A stretch of DNA of 64,000 nucleotides from Pantoea alfalfae (GTDB taxonomy: Bacteria > Pseudomonadota > Gammaproteobacteria > Enterobacterales > Enterobacteriaceae), in the NCBI RefSeq assembly GCF_019880205.1, contig NZ_CP082292.1:744001-808000 (forward strand). Reading direction: 5' to 3'. Positions 49,983 to 60,017 of this stretch are shown here, piece by piece. Below the pieces are notes generated by a model. It was not told the origin of the DNA and did not search any database. It was given only the letters and a program-made list of their open reading frames with translations. Position 1 is the first letter of the stretch, and each line of letters begins with the position of its first letter. Position numbers and translations under genes: made by a program.

Positions 49983-50501
49983 TCAGAGTCGTGCAGCGGT
50001 TTCGGTCAGCACCTGCTCGCACCACTGCTCAACGCGCTCGTCGGTGACCTCGAACTGATTCACATCATCCAGCGCCAGACCTACAAACTGCGAGCCATCG
50101 GCACTCAGCGGTTTCGGGCTGGTGAACTCATAGCCCTCAAGCGGCCAGTAGCCGACAAAATGCACGCCCATTGGCTGCAGCAAATCGTGCAGCATGCCGA
50201 GCGCATCTAAAAACCACTCGCCATAGCCAATCTGATCGCCCATGCCATATAGCGCGACAATCTTGTTTTGCAGATTCAGTGCGGGCAACTGCGGCCAGAT
50301 CGCCTCCCAGTCCTCCTGCAACTCACCGAAATCCCAGGTCGGGATGCCCATGATCAGCAAGTCGTACTGCTCCATCAGGCGCGGATCGTCATCTTTGACG
50401 TTATGCAGCGTCACTAACTCTTCGCCAATAAAATCGCGAATTTTTTCCGCTACGATTTCGGTGTAACAGGTACTGGAACCGTAAAAAAGACCGATTTTCA
50501 T
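49983..50501 (-). CDS. fldB: Flavodoxin 2
   Basis: 172-residue FMN electron carrier. Phosphate loop GSSTCYTE at 9-16 and FMN-isoalloxazine loops [14 protein letters not shown] (about 57) and [13 protein letters not shown] (about 94). The extended loop after GYGE marks the long-chain flavodoxins. Start ATG 50501 from conservation ([15 protein letters not shown]). Divergent from xerD, as in E. coli. Confidence 0.95.
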   Translation of the reverse strand: MKIGLFYGSSTCYTEIVAEKIRDFIGEELVTLHNVKDDDPRLMEQYDLLIMGIPTWDFGELQEDWEAIWPQLPALNLQNKIVALYGMGDQIGYGEWFLDALGMLHDLLQPMGVHFVGYWPLEGYEFTSPKPLSADGSQFVGLALDDVNQFEVTDERVEQWCEQVLTETAARL

Positions 50502-50603
50502 GCAGATAACACTCTGTAAATACTGACTTTGGCGCAATTGTACCAGAAGCACCGCTGAATCAGGCATAATGAGCATGATTTTACACCAGACGGCGGAGAT
50601 AAC

Positions 50604-51497
50604 GTGCAGGACAGCGATCTGACAGAACAGTTTCTTGATGCGCTCTGGATTGAACGCAATCTGGCGCAGAATACTCTCTCCTCTTATCGTCAGGATCTTC
50701 AGACGCTGACCGGCTGGCTGACGCATCACCAACTGACGCTGCTCAGCGTGACGCCGCTGGATCTGCAGCAGTTCCTGGCCGAACGGCTGGAGGGCGGCTA
50801 CAAGGCGACCAGCTCAGCGCGGCTGCTCAGCGCGATGCGTCGCCTGTTCCAGTATCTTTATCGCGAAAAGCTGCGCCCGGACGATCCCAGCGCGCTGCTT
50901 TCTGCACCAAAACTGCCGCAGCGTCTGCCGAAAGATCTCAGTGAAGCCCAGGTTGAACGGCTATTGCAGGCACCGGATACCAACATCCCATTAGAGCTGC
51001 GCGACAAAGCGATGCTGGAAGTGCTCTATGCCACAGGCCTGCGCGTCTCTGAACTGACTGGACTGACGCTCAGCGACATCAGCCTGCGCCAGGGGGTTGT
51101 CAGGGTTATCGGTAAAGGGGATAAAGAGCGGCTTGTGCCGTTAGGTGAAGAAGCGGTTTACTGGCTGGAGCAATATATGGAACATGGTCGTCCGTGGCTG
51201 CTCAACGGGCAGACACTGGACGTGATGTTTCCCAGCAACCGGGCGCAGCAGATGACGCGCCAGACCTTCTGGCATCGCATTAAACACTACGCCACGCTGG
51301 CGGGCATCGACAGCGAAAAGTTATCGCCGCATGTGATGCGCCATGCCTTTGCGACCCATCTGCTGAACCACGGCGCGGATCTGCGTGTCGTACAGATGCT
51401 GCTGGGACATAGCGATCTCTCCACCACCCAGATTTATACGCACGTCGCCACTGAGCGCCTGCGTCATTTACATCAACAACACCATCCGCGAGCCTGA
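50604..51497 (+). CDS. xerD: Site-specific tyrosine recombinase XerD
   Basis: With XerC resolves chromosome dimers at dif under FtsK control. 297 residues. The full tyrosine-recombinase catalytic set is visible: R147 (TGLRVSEL), K171 (GKGDKER), H243 and R246 ([10 protein letters not shown]), H269 ([10 protein letters not shown]) and nucleophile Y278 (IYTHV). Starts with GTG 50604 after SD GGAG. First of a xerD-dsbC-recJ group with gaps of 21 and 3 bp. Confidence 0.98.
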   Translation: MQDSDLTEQFLDALWIERNLAQNTLSSYRQDLQTLTGWLTHHQLTLLSVTPLDLQQFLAERLEGGYKATSSARLLSAMRRLFQYLYREKLRPDDPSALLSAPKLPQRLPKDLSEAQVERLLQAPDTNIPLELRDKAMLEVLYATGLRVSELTGLTLSDISLRQGVVRVIGKGDKERLVPLGEEAVYWLEQYMEHGRPWLLNGQTLDVMFPSNRAQQMTRQTFWHRIKHYATLAGIDSEKLSPHVMRHAFATHLLNHGADLRVVQMLLGHSDLSTTQIYTHVATERLRHLHQQHHPRA

Positions 51498-51518
51498 TTC
51501 GCGGCCATAAGGATAAAA

Positions 51519-52232
51519 ATGAACAAGCATTTTGCCATGCTGGCCCTGTTAGCCAGCGCCTTTTCCGGTCTGGCCCAGGCCGATGACAGCGCCATTCAGC
51601 AATCTCTTAAAAAGCTCGGTCTGAATCAGACGGAGATCAGCCCGTCACCGCTGCCGGGGTTTAAAACCGTGCTGTCTGAAAGCGGCGTGCTCTATGTTAC
51701 CGATGACGGCAAACATATGATCCAGGGCCCGCTCTATGATGTCAGCGGCAAACAGCCAGTCAACGTCACCAATCAGCTGCTGGACAAAAAAGTCGAGGCG
51801 CTGGTGCCGGAGATGATCGTCTATAAAGCGCCAAAAGAGCAGCACGTGATCACGGTCTTCACCGATATCACCTGTGGCTACTGTCACAAGCTGCACGAGC
51901 AGATGGCGGACTACAATGCGCTGGGCATCACCGTGCGCTACCTGGCGTTTCCGCGTGAAGGACTGAATGGTCAGATCGAACCAGCGATGAAGGCGATCTG
52001 GTGCAGCGCTGACCGCAATAAAGCGTTCGACGAGGCGATGAAAGGCAATGCGCCGAAGATGGCCGCGCCGGACAGCTGCAAAATCGATATTGCCCAGCAC
52101 TACAAACTGGGCGTGCTGTTTGGCATTCAGGGCACGCCTGCGATGCTGACTGACACCGGCATGATGATCCCGGGTTATCAGTCGCCGCAGGAGCTGAAGC
52201 AGGTGCTGGACAATCAGAAGCGTGGTGGTTAA
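51519..52232 (+). CDS. dsbC: Thiol:disulfide interchange protein DsbC
   Basis: Periplasmic disulphide isomerase, kept reduced by DsbD. 237-residue precursor with a signal peptide ending at about residue 21 (GLAQA). N-terminal dimerisation domain about 22-80, then a thioredoxin fold with the active-site CGYC at 119-122 and cis-Pro in GTPAML near 202. A structural Cys pair is W-C-S and DSC near the C-terminus. recJ starts 3 bp later. Confidence 0.96.
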   Translation: MNKHFAMLALLASAFSGLAQADDSAIQQSLKKLGLNQTEISPSPLPGFKTVLSESGVLYVTDDGKHMIQGPLYDVSGKQPVNVTNQLLDKKVEALVPEMIVYKAPKEQHVITVFTDITCGYCHKLHEQMADYNALGITVRYLAFPREGLNGQIEPAMKAIWCSADRNKAFDEAMKGNAPKMAAPDSCKIDIAQHYKLGVLFGIQGTPAMLTDTGMMIPGYQSPQELKQVLDNQKRGG

Positions 52233-52235
52233 TCG

Positions 52236-53972
52236 GTGTTAAAACAGGAAGTGGAACTCCGTCGCCGTGAGGTGACGGTTGACGATGCGCTACCGGCCAC
52301 GCTGCCGCCGCTGCTGAAAAGACTTTATCTGCAACGCGGCGTGTGTGACGCCGCGGAGCTGGAGCGCGGTGCGAAGAACCTGCTGCCCTATCAGTCCTTA
52401 AGCGGGATTGAGAGCGCCGTGGAGTTGCTGCATCAGGCGCTGCTGGATGGGCGTCGCATTATGGTGGTAGGCGACTTTGATGCCGATGGCGCAACCAGTA
52501 CCGCACTGACGGTGATGGCGTTGCGCAGCATGGGTGGCAACAACGTGCAGTATCTGGTGCCTAACCGCTTTGAAGATGGTTATGGCCTCAGTCCGGAAGT
52601 GGTTGAGCAGGCGCGCGCACGCGGTGCTGCAATGATTCTGACGGTCGATAACGGCATCTCCTCTCATGCCGGTGTGGAGTGCGCACATCAGCACGGTATT
52701 CCGGTGCTGATTACCGACCACCACCTGCCGGGCGAAACCCTGCCGGCCGCTGAGGCGATCGTTAATCCCAATCTGCCGGACTGCAACTTTCCTTCACGCG
52801 CGCTGGCGGGCGTGGGCGTTGCGTTCTATCTGATGCTGGCGTTGCGCGCCCATCTGCGTACCCAGGGCTGGTTCGGCGCTACCCGCACTGAACCGAATCT
52901 GGCAGAGATGCTGGATCTGGTCGCGCTCGGCACGGTTGCTGATGTGGTGCCGCTCGACGTTAATAACCGCATTCTGGTGTGGCAGGGGCTCAGCCGCATC
53001 CGGGCCGGAAAATGTCGGCCAGGCATCCGGGCGCTGCTGGAAATTGCGAATCGCGATGCCCGTCAGCTGGCGGCCAGCGATCTCGGCTTTGCGCTGGGGC
53101 CACGGCTCAACGCCGCAGGCCGCCTCGACGATATGTCGGTGGGCGTGGCGCTGTTAATGACCGACGATCTTAGCCAGGCGCGCATGCTGGCCAGTGAGCT
53201 GGATGCGCTGAACCAGACGCGCAAAGAGATAGAGCAGGGCATGCAGAGTGAAGCGCTGGCGCTGTGTCAGGCGCTGGAGCGTGAACAGAGCGATCTGCCG
53301 CTGGGACTGGCCTTCTATCATCCCGAATGGCATCAGGGCGTGGTGGGCATTCTCGCCTCTCGTCTGAAAGAGCGTTTCCATCGTCCGGTCATTGCCTTTG
53401 CGCCCGCGGGCGACGGCACGTTGAAAGGCTCGGGCCGCTCGATTGCCGGTCTGCATCTGCGCGATGCGCTGGAGCGCCTGGACACGCTGAATCCCGGCCT
53501 GATGCTGAAGTTCGGTGGTCACGCCATGGCGGCCGGTTTATCACTGGAAACCGCACGCTACGAGGAGTTTCGTCAGCGCTTTGCCGACCTGGTCGGAGAG
53601 TGGCTGGATGGCGAAGCCCTGCAGGGCATCATCTGGTCTGATGGCGCGTTACAGCCGCAGGAGTTTTCGCTGCAGACCGCAGAGATGCTGCGCGAAGCCG
53701 GTCCCTGGGGCCAGGCGTTCCCGGAACCCGCGTTTGACGGCAAATTTAAGCTGCTGCAACAGCGTCTGGTGGGCGAGCGACATCTGAAAGTGATGGTTGA
53801 GCCGCTGGATGGTGGGCCGCTGATCGATGGTATCGCCTTTAATGTCGATACTACGCTGTGGCCCGACAGCAGTATTCGTCAGGTCGAACTGGCGTATAAG
53901 CTGGATATTAATGAGTATCGCGGTAACCGCTCAGTGCAGCTGATCATTGACCATATCTGGCCGCTGAACTGA
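52236..53972 (+). CDS. recJ: Single-stranded-DNA-specific exonuclease RecJ
   Basis: 5'-3' ssDNA exonuclease in recombination, mismatch and base-excision repair. 578 residues. DHH-family motifs: GDFDADGATST (about 78), TVDNGISSHAG (about 136), TDHHLPG (about 160, the DHH itself) and the DHHA1 GSGRSIAGLHLRDAL (about 400). Starts with GTG 52236 as in E. coli. 219 bp separate it from prfB; that gap has GC-rich inverted repeats (for example 54026-54032 with 54051-54057). Confidence 0.97.
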   Translation: MLKQEVELRRREVTVDDALPATLPPLLKRLYLQRGVCDAAELERGAKNLLPYQSLSGIESAVELLHQALLDGRRIMVVGDFDADGATSTALTVMALRSMGGNNVQYLVPNRFEDGYGLSPEVVEQARARGAAMILTVDNGISSHAGVECAHQHGIPVLITDHHLPGETLPAAEAIVNPNLPDCNFPSRALAGVGVAFYLMLALRAHLRTQGWFGATRTEPNLAEMLDLVALGTVADVVPLDVNNRILVWQGLSRIRAGKCRPGIRALLEIANRDARQLAASDLGFALGPRLNAAGRLDDMSVGVALLMTDDLSQARMLASELDALNQTRKEIEQGMQSEALALCQALEREQSDLPLGLAFYHPEWHQGVVGILASRLKERFHRPVIAFAPAGDGTLKGSGRSIAGLHLRDALERLDTLNPGLMLKFGGHAMAAGLSLETARYEEFRQRFADLVGEWLDGEALQGIIWSDGALQPQEFSLQTAEMLREAGPWGQAFPEPAFDGKFKLLQQRLVGERHLKVMVEPLDGGPLIDGIAFNVDTTLWPDSSIRQVELAYKLDINEYRGNRSVQLIIDHIWPLN

Positions 53973-54190
53973 GTTAAACAGGTCACGCGCGTCTCCGGCC
54001 ACGGCAGAGGCGCGACAGCCTGATTATCCCCGGCGTTAACCTGCCGCGCGCGGGGATGCCACGTAAATGCGACACATCACGCAACCCCGGCATCCGCCCG
54101 CTGTCTCAGCGCTACAATCTGCCGCCAGTTTCGGGTAAACTTGTGCGTTAATTTTCCTGTCCCATCGAACATAAGAAAGACGCTAAAGCC

Positions 54191-55289
54191 ATGTTTGAAA
54201 TCAACCCGGTCAAAAACCGTATTCAGGACCTCAGTGAGCGCAGCGACGTTCTTCGGGGGTATCTTTGACTACGATGCCAAGAAAGAACGCCTCGAAGAAG
54301 TAAACGCCGAGCTGGAACAGCCCGATGTCTGGAACGAACCTGAGCGTGCTCAGGCGCTGGGCAAAGAGCGCGCCTCGCTGGAAGCGATCGTGCAGACGCT
54401 GGATCAGATGTCGCAGGGCCTGGAAGATGTGCAGGGTCTGCTTGAACTGGCGGTAGAAGCGGAAGACGAAGAGACTTTCGACGAAGCGGTTGCCGAGCTG
54501 GATGTCCTTGAGGGCAAGCTGGGCGAGCTGGAATTCCGCCGCATGTTCTCTGGCGAGTATGACAGCGCCGACTGCTACATCGATCTGCAGGCGGGTTCCG
54601 GCGGCACCGAAGCGCAGGACTGGGCCAGCATGCTGATGCGTATGTATCTGCGTTGGGCCGAAGCCAAAGGCTTCAAAACCGAAATTATCGAAGAGTCTGA
54701 AGGTGAAGTTGCAGGCATTAAATCTGTGACTATTCGCGTGTCAGGCGACTACGCCTTTGGCTGGTTACGTACCGAAACGGGCGTGCATCGCCTGGTGCGT
54801 AAGAGCCCGTTTGACTCCGGCGGTCGTCGTCACACCTCATTCAGCTCCGCCTTTATCTACCCGGAAGTGGATGACGATATTGATATCGACATCAACCCAG
54901 CCGATCTGCGCATTGACGTCTATCGTGCGTCAGGGGCGGGCGGCCAGCACGTTAACCGGACGGAATCTGCGGTACGTATTACCCATATTCCAACCGGTAC
55001 CGTCACCCAGTGTCAGAATGACCGTTCTCAGCACAAGAACAAAGATCAGGCGATGAAGCAGATGAAAGCGAAGCTGTACGAGCTTGAGATGCAGAAGAAA
55101 AATGCTGAGAAACAGGCGCTGGAGGACAACAAGTCCGACATCGGCTGGGGAAGTCAGATCCGTTCTTACGTTCTCGATGATGCACGCATCAAAGATCTGC
55201 GCACCGGCGTAGAGACGCGTAACACCCAGGCGGTGCTGGACGGCGACCTGGATCGATTCATTGAAGCTAGTTTAAAAGCAGGGTTATAA
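54191..55289 (+). CDS. prfB: Peptide chain release factor 2, programmed +1 frameshift
   Basis: Recognises UGA and UAA stop codons. Two frames join into 365 residues: codons 1-25 run from ATG 54191 to CTT 54263-54265, then an in-frame TGA (54266-54268) is bypassed by a +1 shift to GAC at 54267. Features of RF2 are present: the SPF stop-codon motif in [10 protein letters not shown] and the catalytic GGQ in [11 protein letters not shown]. The residue at the position of E. coli 246 is Ala, the high-activity form, not the Thr of K-12. Seven bases after the stop-region lysS begins (9-bp gap). Confidence 0.98.
54254..54269 (+). promoter_or_regulatory. prfB frameshift site
   Basis: CGGGGGTATCTTTGAC: an internal Shine-Dalgarno-like G run, the slippery CTT codon and the TGA stop followed by C. 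The equivalent E. coli site has A before the G run. Low RF2 slows termination at UGA and favours the shift, an autoregulatory loop. Confidence 0.95.
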
Positions 55290-55298
55290 GGAACCGAC

Positions 55299-56819
55299 AT
55301 GTCTGAACAACAACCGCAGAGCGCTGATGCCGCCGTTGAGTTAAATAACGAACTGAAAGCGCGTCGCGAAAAGCTGAGCGTGCTGCGTGCAAATGGCGTG
55401 GCGTTTCCTAACGATTTTCGTCGTGACAGTCTCTCAAACCAGCTGCATGAGAGCTATGGCGAGAAGAGCAACGAAGAGCTTGAAGAGCTGGGTATCGAAG
55501 TCAGCGTTGCCGGACGCATGATGACCCGTCGTATCATGGGTAAAGCCTCTTTCGTGACCCTGCAGGATGTGGGTGGCCGGATTCAGCTTTACGTCTCGCG
55601 TGACGATCTGGCTGAAGGCATCTACAACGAGCAGTTCAAAAAGTGGGATCTCGGCGATATCCTGGGCGCGCGCGGCAAACTGTTCAAAACCAAAACCGGC
55701 GAACTGTCGATTCACTGTTCTGAACTGCGCCTGCTGACCAAAGCACTGCGTCCGCTGCCGGACAAGTTCCACGGCCTGGCCGATCAGGAAACGCGCTACC
55801 GTCAGCGTTACCTTGATCTCATCGCCAACGAGGAGTCGCGTAACACCTTCAGAATTCGTTCGCAGATCATGGCTGGTATTCGCCAGTTCATGGTGGGCCG
55901 CGACTTTATGGAAGTGGAAACCCCGATGATGCAGGTGATCCCCGGCGGCGCGTCTGCGCGTCCGTTCATCACCCACCACAATGCGCTGGATATCGACATG
56001 TATCTGCGTATTGCGCCAGAGCTTTATCTGAAGCGTCTGGTGGTGGGTGGCTTCGATCGCGTGTTCGAGATCAACCGTAACTTCCGTAACGAAGGTATTT
56101 CGCCACGTCATAACCCTGAGTTCACCATGATGGAACTCTATATGGCCTATGCGGATTACAAAGATCTGATCGAGCTGACCGAAAGCCTGTTCCGTACGCT
56201 GGCGCAGGACGTGCTGGGCAGCACCGTAGTGCCTTACGGCGAGCAGGCGTTTGATTTCGGCAAGCCGTTTGAAAAACTGACCATGCGTGAAGCGATCAAG
56301 AAATACCGTCCGGAAACGGATCTGGCCGATCTGGAAGACTTCGATAAAGCCGTGGCGATTGCACAATCCCTGCATATTAAAGTGGAGAAGAGCTGGGGTC
56401 TGGGCCGTGTCGTAACCGAGATCTTTGAAGAGACGGCAGAAGCGCATCTGATTCAGCCGACCTTTATTACCGAATATCCGGCTGAAGTCTCGCCGCTGGC
56501 CCGTCGCAATGACGAGAACCCGGAAATCACCGATCGCTTTGAGTTCTTCATTGGCGGTCGTGAAATCGGTAACGGTTTCTCCGAGCTGAACGATGCGGAA
56601 GATCAGGCTGAGCGTTTCCTGCAGCAGGTAAATGCCAAAGATGCGGGTGATGACGAAGCGATGTTCTATGACGAAGACTATGTCACCGCGCTGGAACATG
56701 GTCTGCCGCCAACTGCCGGTCTGGGCATCGGTATTGACCGCATGGTGATGCTGTTTACCAACAGCCACACTATCCGCGATGTGATTCTGTTCCCGGCACT
56801 GCGTCCAGGCAGCAAGTAA
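55299..56819 (+). CDS. lysS: Lysyl-tRNA synthetase
   Basis: Class IIb aminoacyl-tRNA synthetase, 506 residues. N-terminal OB-fold anticodon-binding domain (about 60-150, with [19 protein letters not shown]) and the class II catalytic core: motif 2 near [20 protein letters not shown] (about 260) and motif 3 [15 protein letters not shown] near 477. Co-transcribed with prfB, as in E. coli. A terminator 26 bp downstream closes the core-genome block. Confidence 0.98.
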   Translation: MSEQQPQSADAAVELNNELKARREKLSVLRANGVAFPNDFRRDSLSNQLHESYGEKSNEELEELGIEVSVAGRMMTRRIMGKASFVTLQDVGGRIQLYVSRDDLAEGIYNEQFKKWDLGDILGARGKLFKTKTGELSIHCSELRLLTKALRPLPDKFHGLADQETRYRQRYLDLIANEESRNTFRIRSQIMAGIRQFMVGRDFMEVETPMMQVIPGGASARPFITHHNALDIDMYLRIAPELYLKRLVVGGFDRVFEINRNFRNEGISPRHNPEFTMMELYMAYADYKDLIELTESLFRTLAQDVLGSTVVPYGEQAFDFGKPFEKLTMREAIKKYRPETDLADLEDFDKAVAIAQSLHIKVEKSWGLGRVVTEIFEETAEAHLIQPTFITEYPAEVSPLARRNDENPEITDRFEFFIGGREIGNGFSELNDAEDQAERFLQQVNAKDAGDDEAMFYDEDYVTALEHGLPPTAGLGIGIDRMVMLFTNSHTIRDVILFPALRPGSK

Positions 56820-56845
56820 GTAATATTCTGCCCTTAGCACAGAAT

Positions 56846-56896
56846 AAAGCTGCACCTCAAAGGTCTGTTTCAGGCTGAATAGGGTGCAGCTTTTTT
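56846..56896 (+). terminator. lysS terminator
   Basis: 11-bp perfect stem AAAGCTGCACC (56846-56856) / GGTGCAGCTTT (56883-56893) with a 26-nt loop and a T tract. The last core-genome feature before the AT-rich region. Confidence 0.85.
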
Positions 56897-57333
56897 ATGT
56901 CTGTAACGACCATACGATATCGCGTGGCATCGTAACTAAAAGGAGTTAATAACAAACAGTTAAGCCTAAAAAAAGAACTTATTAACAGCGTTTCAGGCAT
57001 TTTAAAGGGAAAACTGGCCCGGTTAATAGAATCGTTTAAATGGTAATTTAATAACTGATTTTAAAAAATTGTTTCTCGAATCAGCGGAATATAAAAAATC
57101 GCATCAAGTTATCTCAGTAACCTATTGTTATTGTTCATTAAAGATAAAGGCATGCGAGTGATGCGTTTTTTTATATAGTTAAAATAATAAGAACTTTCAT
57201 TTTGGGTGTCATGTTTTAAATGTTAAAGCACGTTAAGATTAAATCCTGTCTGTTTACCTCCTTATCATTTGCCAGATAAAGATTCACCCCACCCGCTATT
57301 TATGGCAATATGTATTTAACAGGAATAATCATA
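56897..57333. other. AT-rich gap before the fimbrial regulator
   Basis: About 440 bp, clearly richer in A and T than everything upstream, with no open frame I would defend and no recognisable repeat or attachment site. Such sequence is a typical H-NS target; this is inference from composition. Confidence 0.5.
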
Positions 57334-57858
57334 ATGAATTACGACTGGTTCATTCTTACTGACGACGAGATGCTTTTGTTCGGGGCGCAGGCGCTGGCGG
57401 ATAGTATGCTGATTGGCAGAACCATTACTATTACGATAAAACGTGTGACGCTGATTGAATTGATGAGGATCGATGCAAATTATAAGCGCAGTAGAAAAAA
57501 GAGCGTCGCCATAGTTCCCGATGACATGTATGAGGCATTAAATATTTTTTCTGGCATGGAAACGATAAAGCTTGTTTCCAGCAAAATGAGCTTACTTTCC
57601 TATTATGCATTAATTAATGACGCCATTTTGCTAAAGGATTCGGCTAAAGAAGGCGATAAAATGCGCACCTTCTTTCTTACCGCTAAAGAGAGACGTTACT
57701 GCTATATGCTTTACAACGGCGTACCCAGTAAAAAAATCGCCCTTTATTTTCAGTGCAATAACAAAAATATCAGCTATCTTAAGCGAAAGATAATGTCAAA
57801 GTGGAACTGCAAAAATAAAATAGATTTTTATAAAATAATAAACTATTTTTATCATTAA
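57334..57858 (+). CDS. LuxR-type DNA-binding regulator beside the fimbrial operon
   Basis: 174 residues from ATG 57334 (SD AGGA; an ATG at 57310 is possible). The C-terminal third is a LuxR/GerE-type helix-turn-helix: FFLTAKERRYCYMLYNGVPS, then KKIALYFQCNNKNISYLKRK and a basic end, with the usual LT..E, G, IA and K landmarks. The N-terminal part has no recognisable receiver or autoinducer domain, though its length and MNYDWFILTDDEMLLFG opening suggest a degenerate receiver-like fold. Lys-rich and AT-rich in codon use, unlike the core genes. Probably controls the fimbrial genes that follow. Confidence 0.75.
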   Translation: MNYDWFILTDDEMLLFGAQALADSMLIGRTITITIKRVTLIELMRIDANYKRSRKKSVAIVPDDMYEALNIFSGMETIKLVSSKMSLLSYYALINDAILLKDSAKEGDKMRTFFLTAKERRYCYMLYNGVPSKKIALYFQCNNKNISYLKRKIMSKWNCKNKIDFYKIINYFYH

Positions 57859-58580
57859 CTATTTAATTTTTTCAATCAGATTTTTGCTCAGCCAAGGTAA
57901 TAACAAGACCAGCTAATGACTGGTTATACCCAAAGGCTGAGCTATTATCCCCATAGCGCATCATACTCCTGCTTTCTCCTCTATTCCTTAATTCTCGTCT
58001 GGTGATGCTTTTATCAAAGCTCCCGAAGTGTGGGATCATTCATTTACGATAATCTTTAACATCTGATTGACTGAATTTTTCACTTTCATTGCGGTTTGAC
58101 TGCGTTCGTCATTTTTTATTTAAATCTTCAGGTTAATGTTCCAAATAAATACTGAATGCCAAAAAGGGTGAAAGTAGATTAAGGAGTATTGATCGGCTTT
58201 TTAATAGCTCATTAAATGTTCTTGTTTTTCATGCAGTAAAGTAACAATCACTTTCTTCTGAGCGAAAATTCTTAAAAATTTCAGGAGTGAGAAGGCGCGT
58301 CTTTTCTCATTACCCAAATGAATTACCAATTCTTTTTTTGTTTTGCTGTCATTTGATACTGATGGCAGGCATGCCTGCTTATCCCGATTTGGATTTTTCT
58401 TATATGTCCTCTGCTTTTCTTTTTTTTATTTGGTTGTATAAATAGCGCCGTCAGAACGTGCTGGTAACGTTTCTGGGGTGTTTTAATTAAAGATAAATGT
58501 TTTCCTTGAACCGTTAACAGGATGGATTGAGTAAACATTTATATAACATGTGCGGTCAATTTAATTTAAGGATGATGTAA
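57859..58580. promoter_or_regulatory. Long AT-rich leader of the fimbrial operon
   Basis: About 720 bp without a credible gene. It carries a long imperfect hairpin right after the regulator (57886-57942, outer stem GCTCAGCC / GGCTGAGC, inner CCAG/CTGG), T-rich tracts, and a plausible pilin promoter region near 58500-58550 (TATATAAC). I saw no pair of inverted repeats framing an invertible promoter of the fim-switch type, and no recombinase gene is present. Confidence 0.5.
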
Positions 58581-59135
58581 ATGAACTTCAATTTAAAAGC
58601 TGTTGTAACTGCTATGGGTCTCGGTCTGGCTCTGTCTGCTTCTATGGCACAGGCTGCGACGACTACAGTTAATGGCGGTACAATCAAGTTTGAAGGTGAT
58701 GTTGTCAACGCTGCCTGTGCAGTCGATTCTAGCTCCACTAAACAAAATGTACAGATGGGGCAGGTGCGTGTCGCCGATCTGAAGAAAGACACTGAAGCAT
58801 CTACCCGCATTCCGTTCACTATCCAGCTGGAAAACTGTGATACCACGGTAAGCACCACTGCAGCGACCTATTTCACCGGTACAGCAGCAAGTGGTTATAC
58901 CAATGCTCTGCAGGCGGGTGAAGGTACTGATGCTGCTTCAGGTGTGGGTATCCGCATGTATGATCAGGCTAGCAAGGTTGTGACGCTGAACACGCCTGCT
59001 ACTACCACTACCGCGCAGACTTTGGTTGATGGTTCGAACACCCTGAGTTTCAACGCGGTATATGTGGGTGTGGCTGATACCATTACGGCAGGTAATGGTG
59101 ACGCGACTGCTACCTTCAATATGGTTTACAACTAA
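58581..59135 (+). CDS. Major fimbrial subunit (FimA family)
   Basis: 184-residue type 1-like pilin. Signal peptide of 25 residues ending SMAQA. Mature pilin has the conserved Cys pair C46 and C86 (NAACAVDS and LENCDTT), a donor-strand N-terminus (TTTVNGGTIKFEGDV) and the C-terminal beta strand ending in the penultimate Tyr (FNMVYN), used by the chaperone. Ser/Thr/Ala/Gly-rich with few charged residues, as usual for rod subunits. Followed by a terminator, so it can be made in excess over the rest of the operon. SD AAGGATGATGTAA precedes the ATG. Confidence 0.93.
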   Translation: MNFNLKAVVTAMGLGLALSASMAQAATTTVNGGTIKFEGDVVNAACAVDSSSTKQNVQMGQVRVADLKKDTEASTRIPFTIQLENCDTTVSTTAATYFTGTAASGYTNALQAGEGTDAASGVGIRMYDQASKVVTLNTPATTTTAQTLVDGSNTLSFNAVYVGVADTITAGNGDATATFNMVYN

Positions 59136-59146
59136 TTTTTTACTTT

Positions 59147-59175
59147 AAAGTCCGGGGAACACTCCGGGCTTTTTT
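59147..59175 (+). terminator. Terminator after the major pilin gene
   Basis: AAAG-T-CCGG stem pairing with CCGG-G-CTTT around an 8-nt loop, with T6 at 59170-59175, 12 bp after the pilin stop. Partial read-through would set the ratio of rod subunit to chaperone, usher and tip proteins. Confidence 0.8.
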
Positions 59176-59278
59176 CCTGAGGAAAAATTTTATCTTCAGG
59201 CATTTTCATACTCGCAAAAAATAAAAATACGATCAGAACTAAACGGTCGCTTTGCACTAATTATGTCAGGGAGCTAAC

Positions 59279-59983
59279 ATGCTTAGTTTATCCAAAAATT
59301 ATAAAATATTTATAACCTTGCTGAGTCTGGTGCTGTCTGTTTTCTTTTCTGCCGCTCAGGCTGGTGGAGTAGGGCTGGGAGCAACACGCCTGATTTTTTC
59401 TTCTCAGAATAAACAGGTGTCACTTTCCATCAATAATACAGATGATGAGAATGTATTTTTGATCAAATCCTGGGTAGAGGACCAGGAGGGCAAAGTCACC
59501 AGTGACTTTTTAGTAACTCCCCCTCTTTTCCTGATTAAGCAGAAAAGAGAAAACATATTGCGTATTATGTCAGTGAACAAAAATCTTGCTACTGACCGTG
59601 AAACCGTTTATTGGCTGAATGTTAAGGCCATTCCATCACGTCAAAAGGATTCTGACAGCCAGCAGAAAAACGCATTGCAGTTGGCAATACAGTCGAGGAT
59701 TAAGCTTTTTTATCGCCCAGGTAATCTTCAGGGTGATCCTATGACAGCTTATAAAGAGCTGGCATTTTCTCGTGTCGATAACACGGTGACAGTAAAAAAC
59801 CCTACGCCTTACTATGTTAACCTTGTCAATATTAAATCGGGTGAAAAAAAGTTTGCGCAGATGATAGCCCCTAAATCTTCGGTGCCACTTAATGTTGATT
59901 TACATGGTAGTAATACAATCAGCTTTCAGGCGATTAATGATTACGGCGCTACCATGCCAGTACGCTCTGCGAATATAAATTAA
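59279..59983 (+). CDS. Periplasmic fimbrial chaperone (PapD/FimC family)
   Basis: 234 residues with a 28-residue signal peptide ending SAAQA. PapD-like two-domain immunoglobulin fold: the G1-strand/cleft Arg is R37 (GATRLIF), and the second cleft Lys is expected in the segment LQLAIQSRIKLFYRPGNL (K near 142), the family signature. It caps pilins by donor-strand complementation and brings them to the usher. SD AGGGAG precedes the ATG. Usher gene starts 34 bp later. Confidence 0.95.
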   Translation: MLSLSKNYKIFITLLSLVLSVFFSAAQAGGVGLGATRLIFSSQNKQVSLSINNTDDENVFLIKSWVEDQEGKVTSDFLVTPPLFLIKQKRENILRIMSVNKNLATDRETVYWLNVKAIPSRQKDSDSQQKNALQLAIQSRIKLFYRPGNLQGDPMTAYKELAFSRVDNTVTVKNPTPYYVNLVNIKSGEKKFAQMIAPKSSVPLNVDLHGSNTISFQAINDYGATMPVRSANIN

Positions 59984-60017
59984 TTTTTGTTTGGCATGGA
60001 ATGGCCAGGGGGCAATT

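Noticed and set aside
54266-54268. In-frame stop codon at codon 26 of prfB, suggesting a pseudogene
   Set aside because: It is the conserved programmed +1 frameshift of RF2; the downstream frame is intact to the normal C-terminus.
55434-56855. 473-codon minus-strand frame opposite lysS
   Set aside because: A shadow of lysS: composition is His/Arg/Gln-rich and no family is recognisable.
58323-58538. 71-codon minus-strand frame in the fimbrial leader
   Set aside because: Lys-rich by AT composition, no convincing ribosome-binding site or similarity, and it runs against the likely promoter region.
57859-58580. fim-like invertible promoter switch upstream of the pilin
   Set aside because: I could not find a pair of matching inverted repeats around a promoter, and no recombinase gene is present; the one long inverted repeat forms a single local hairpin.
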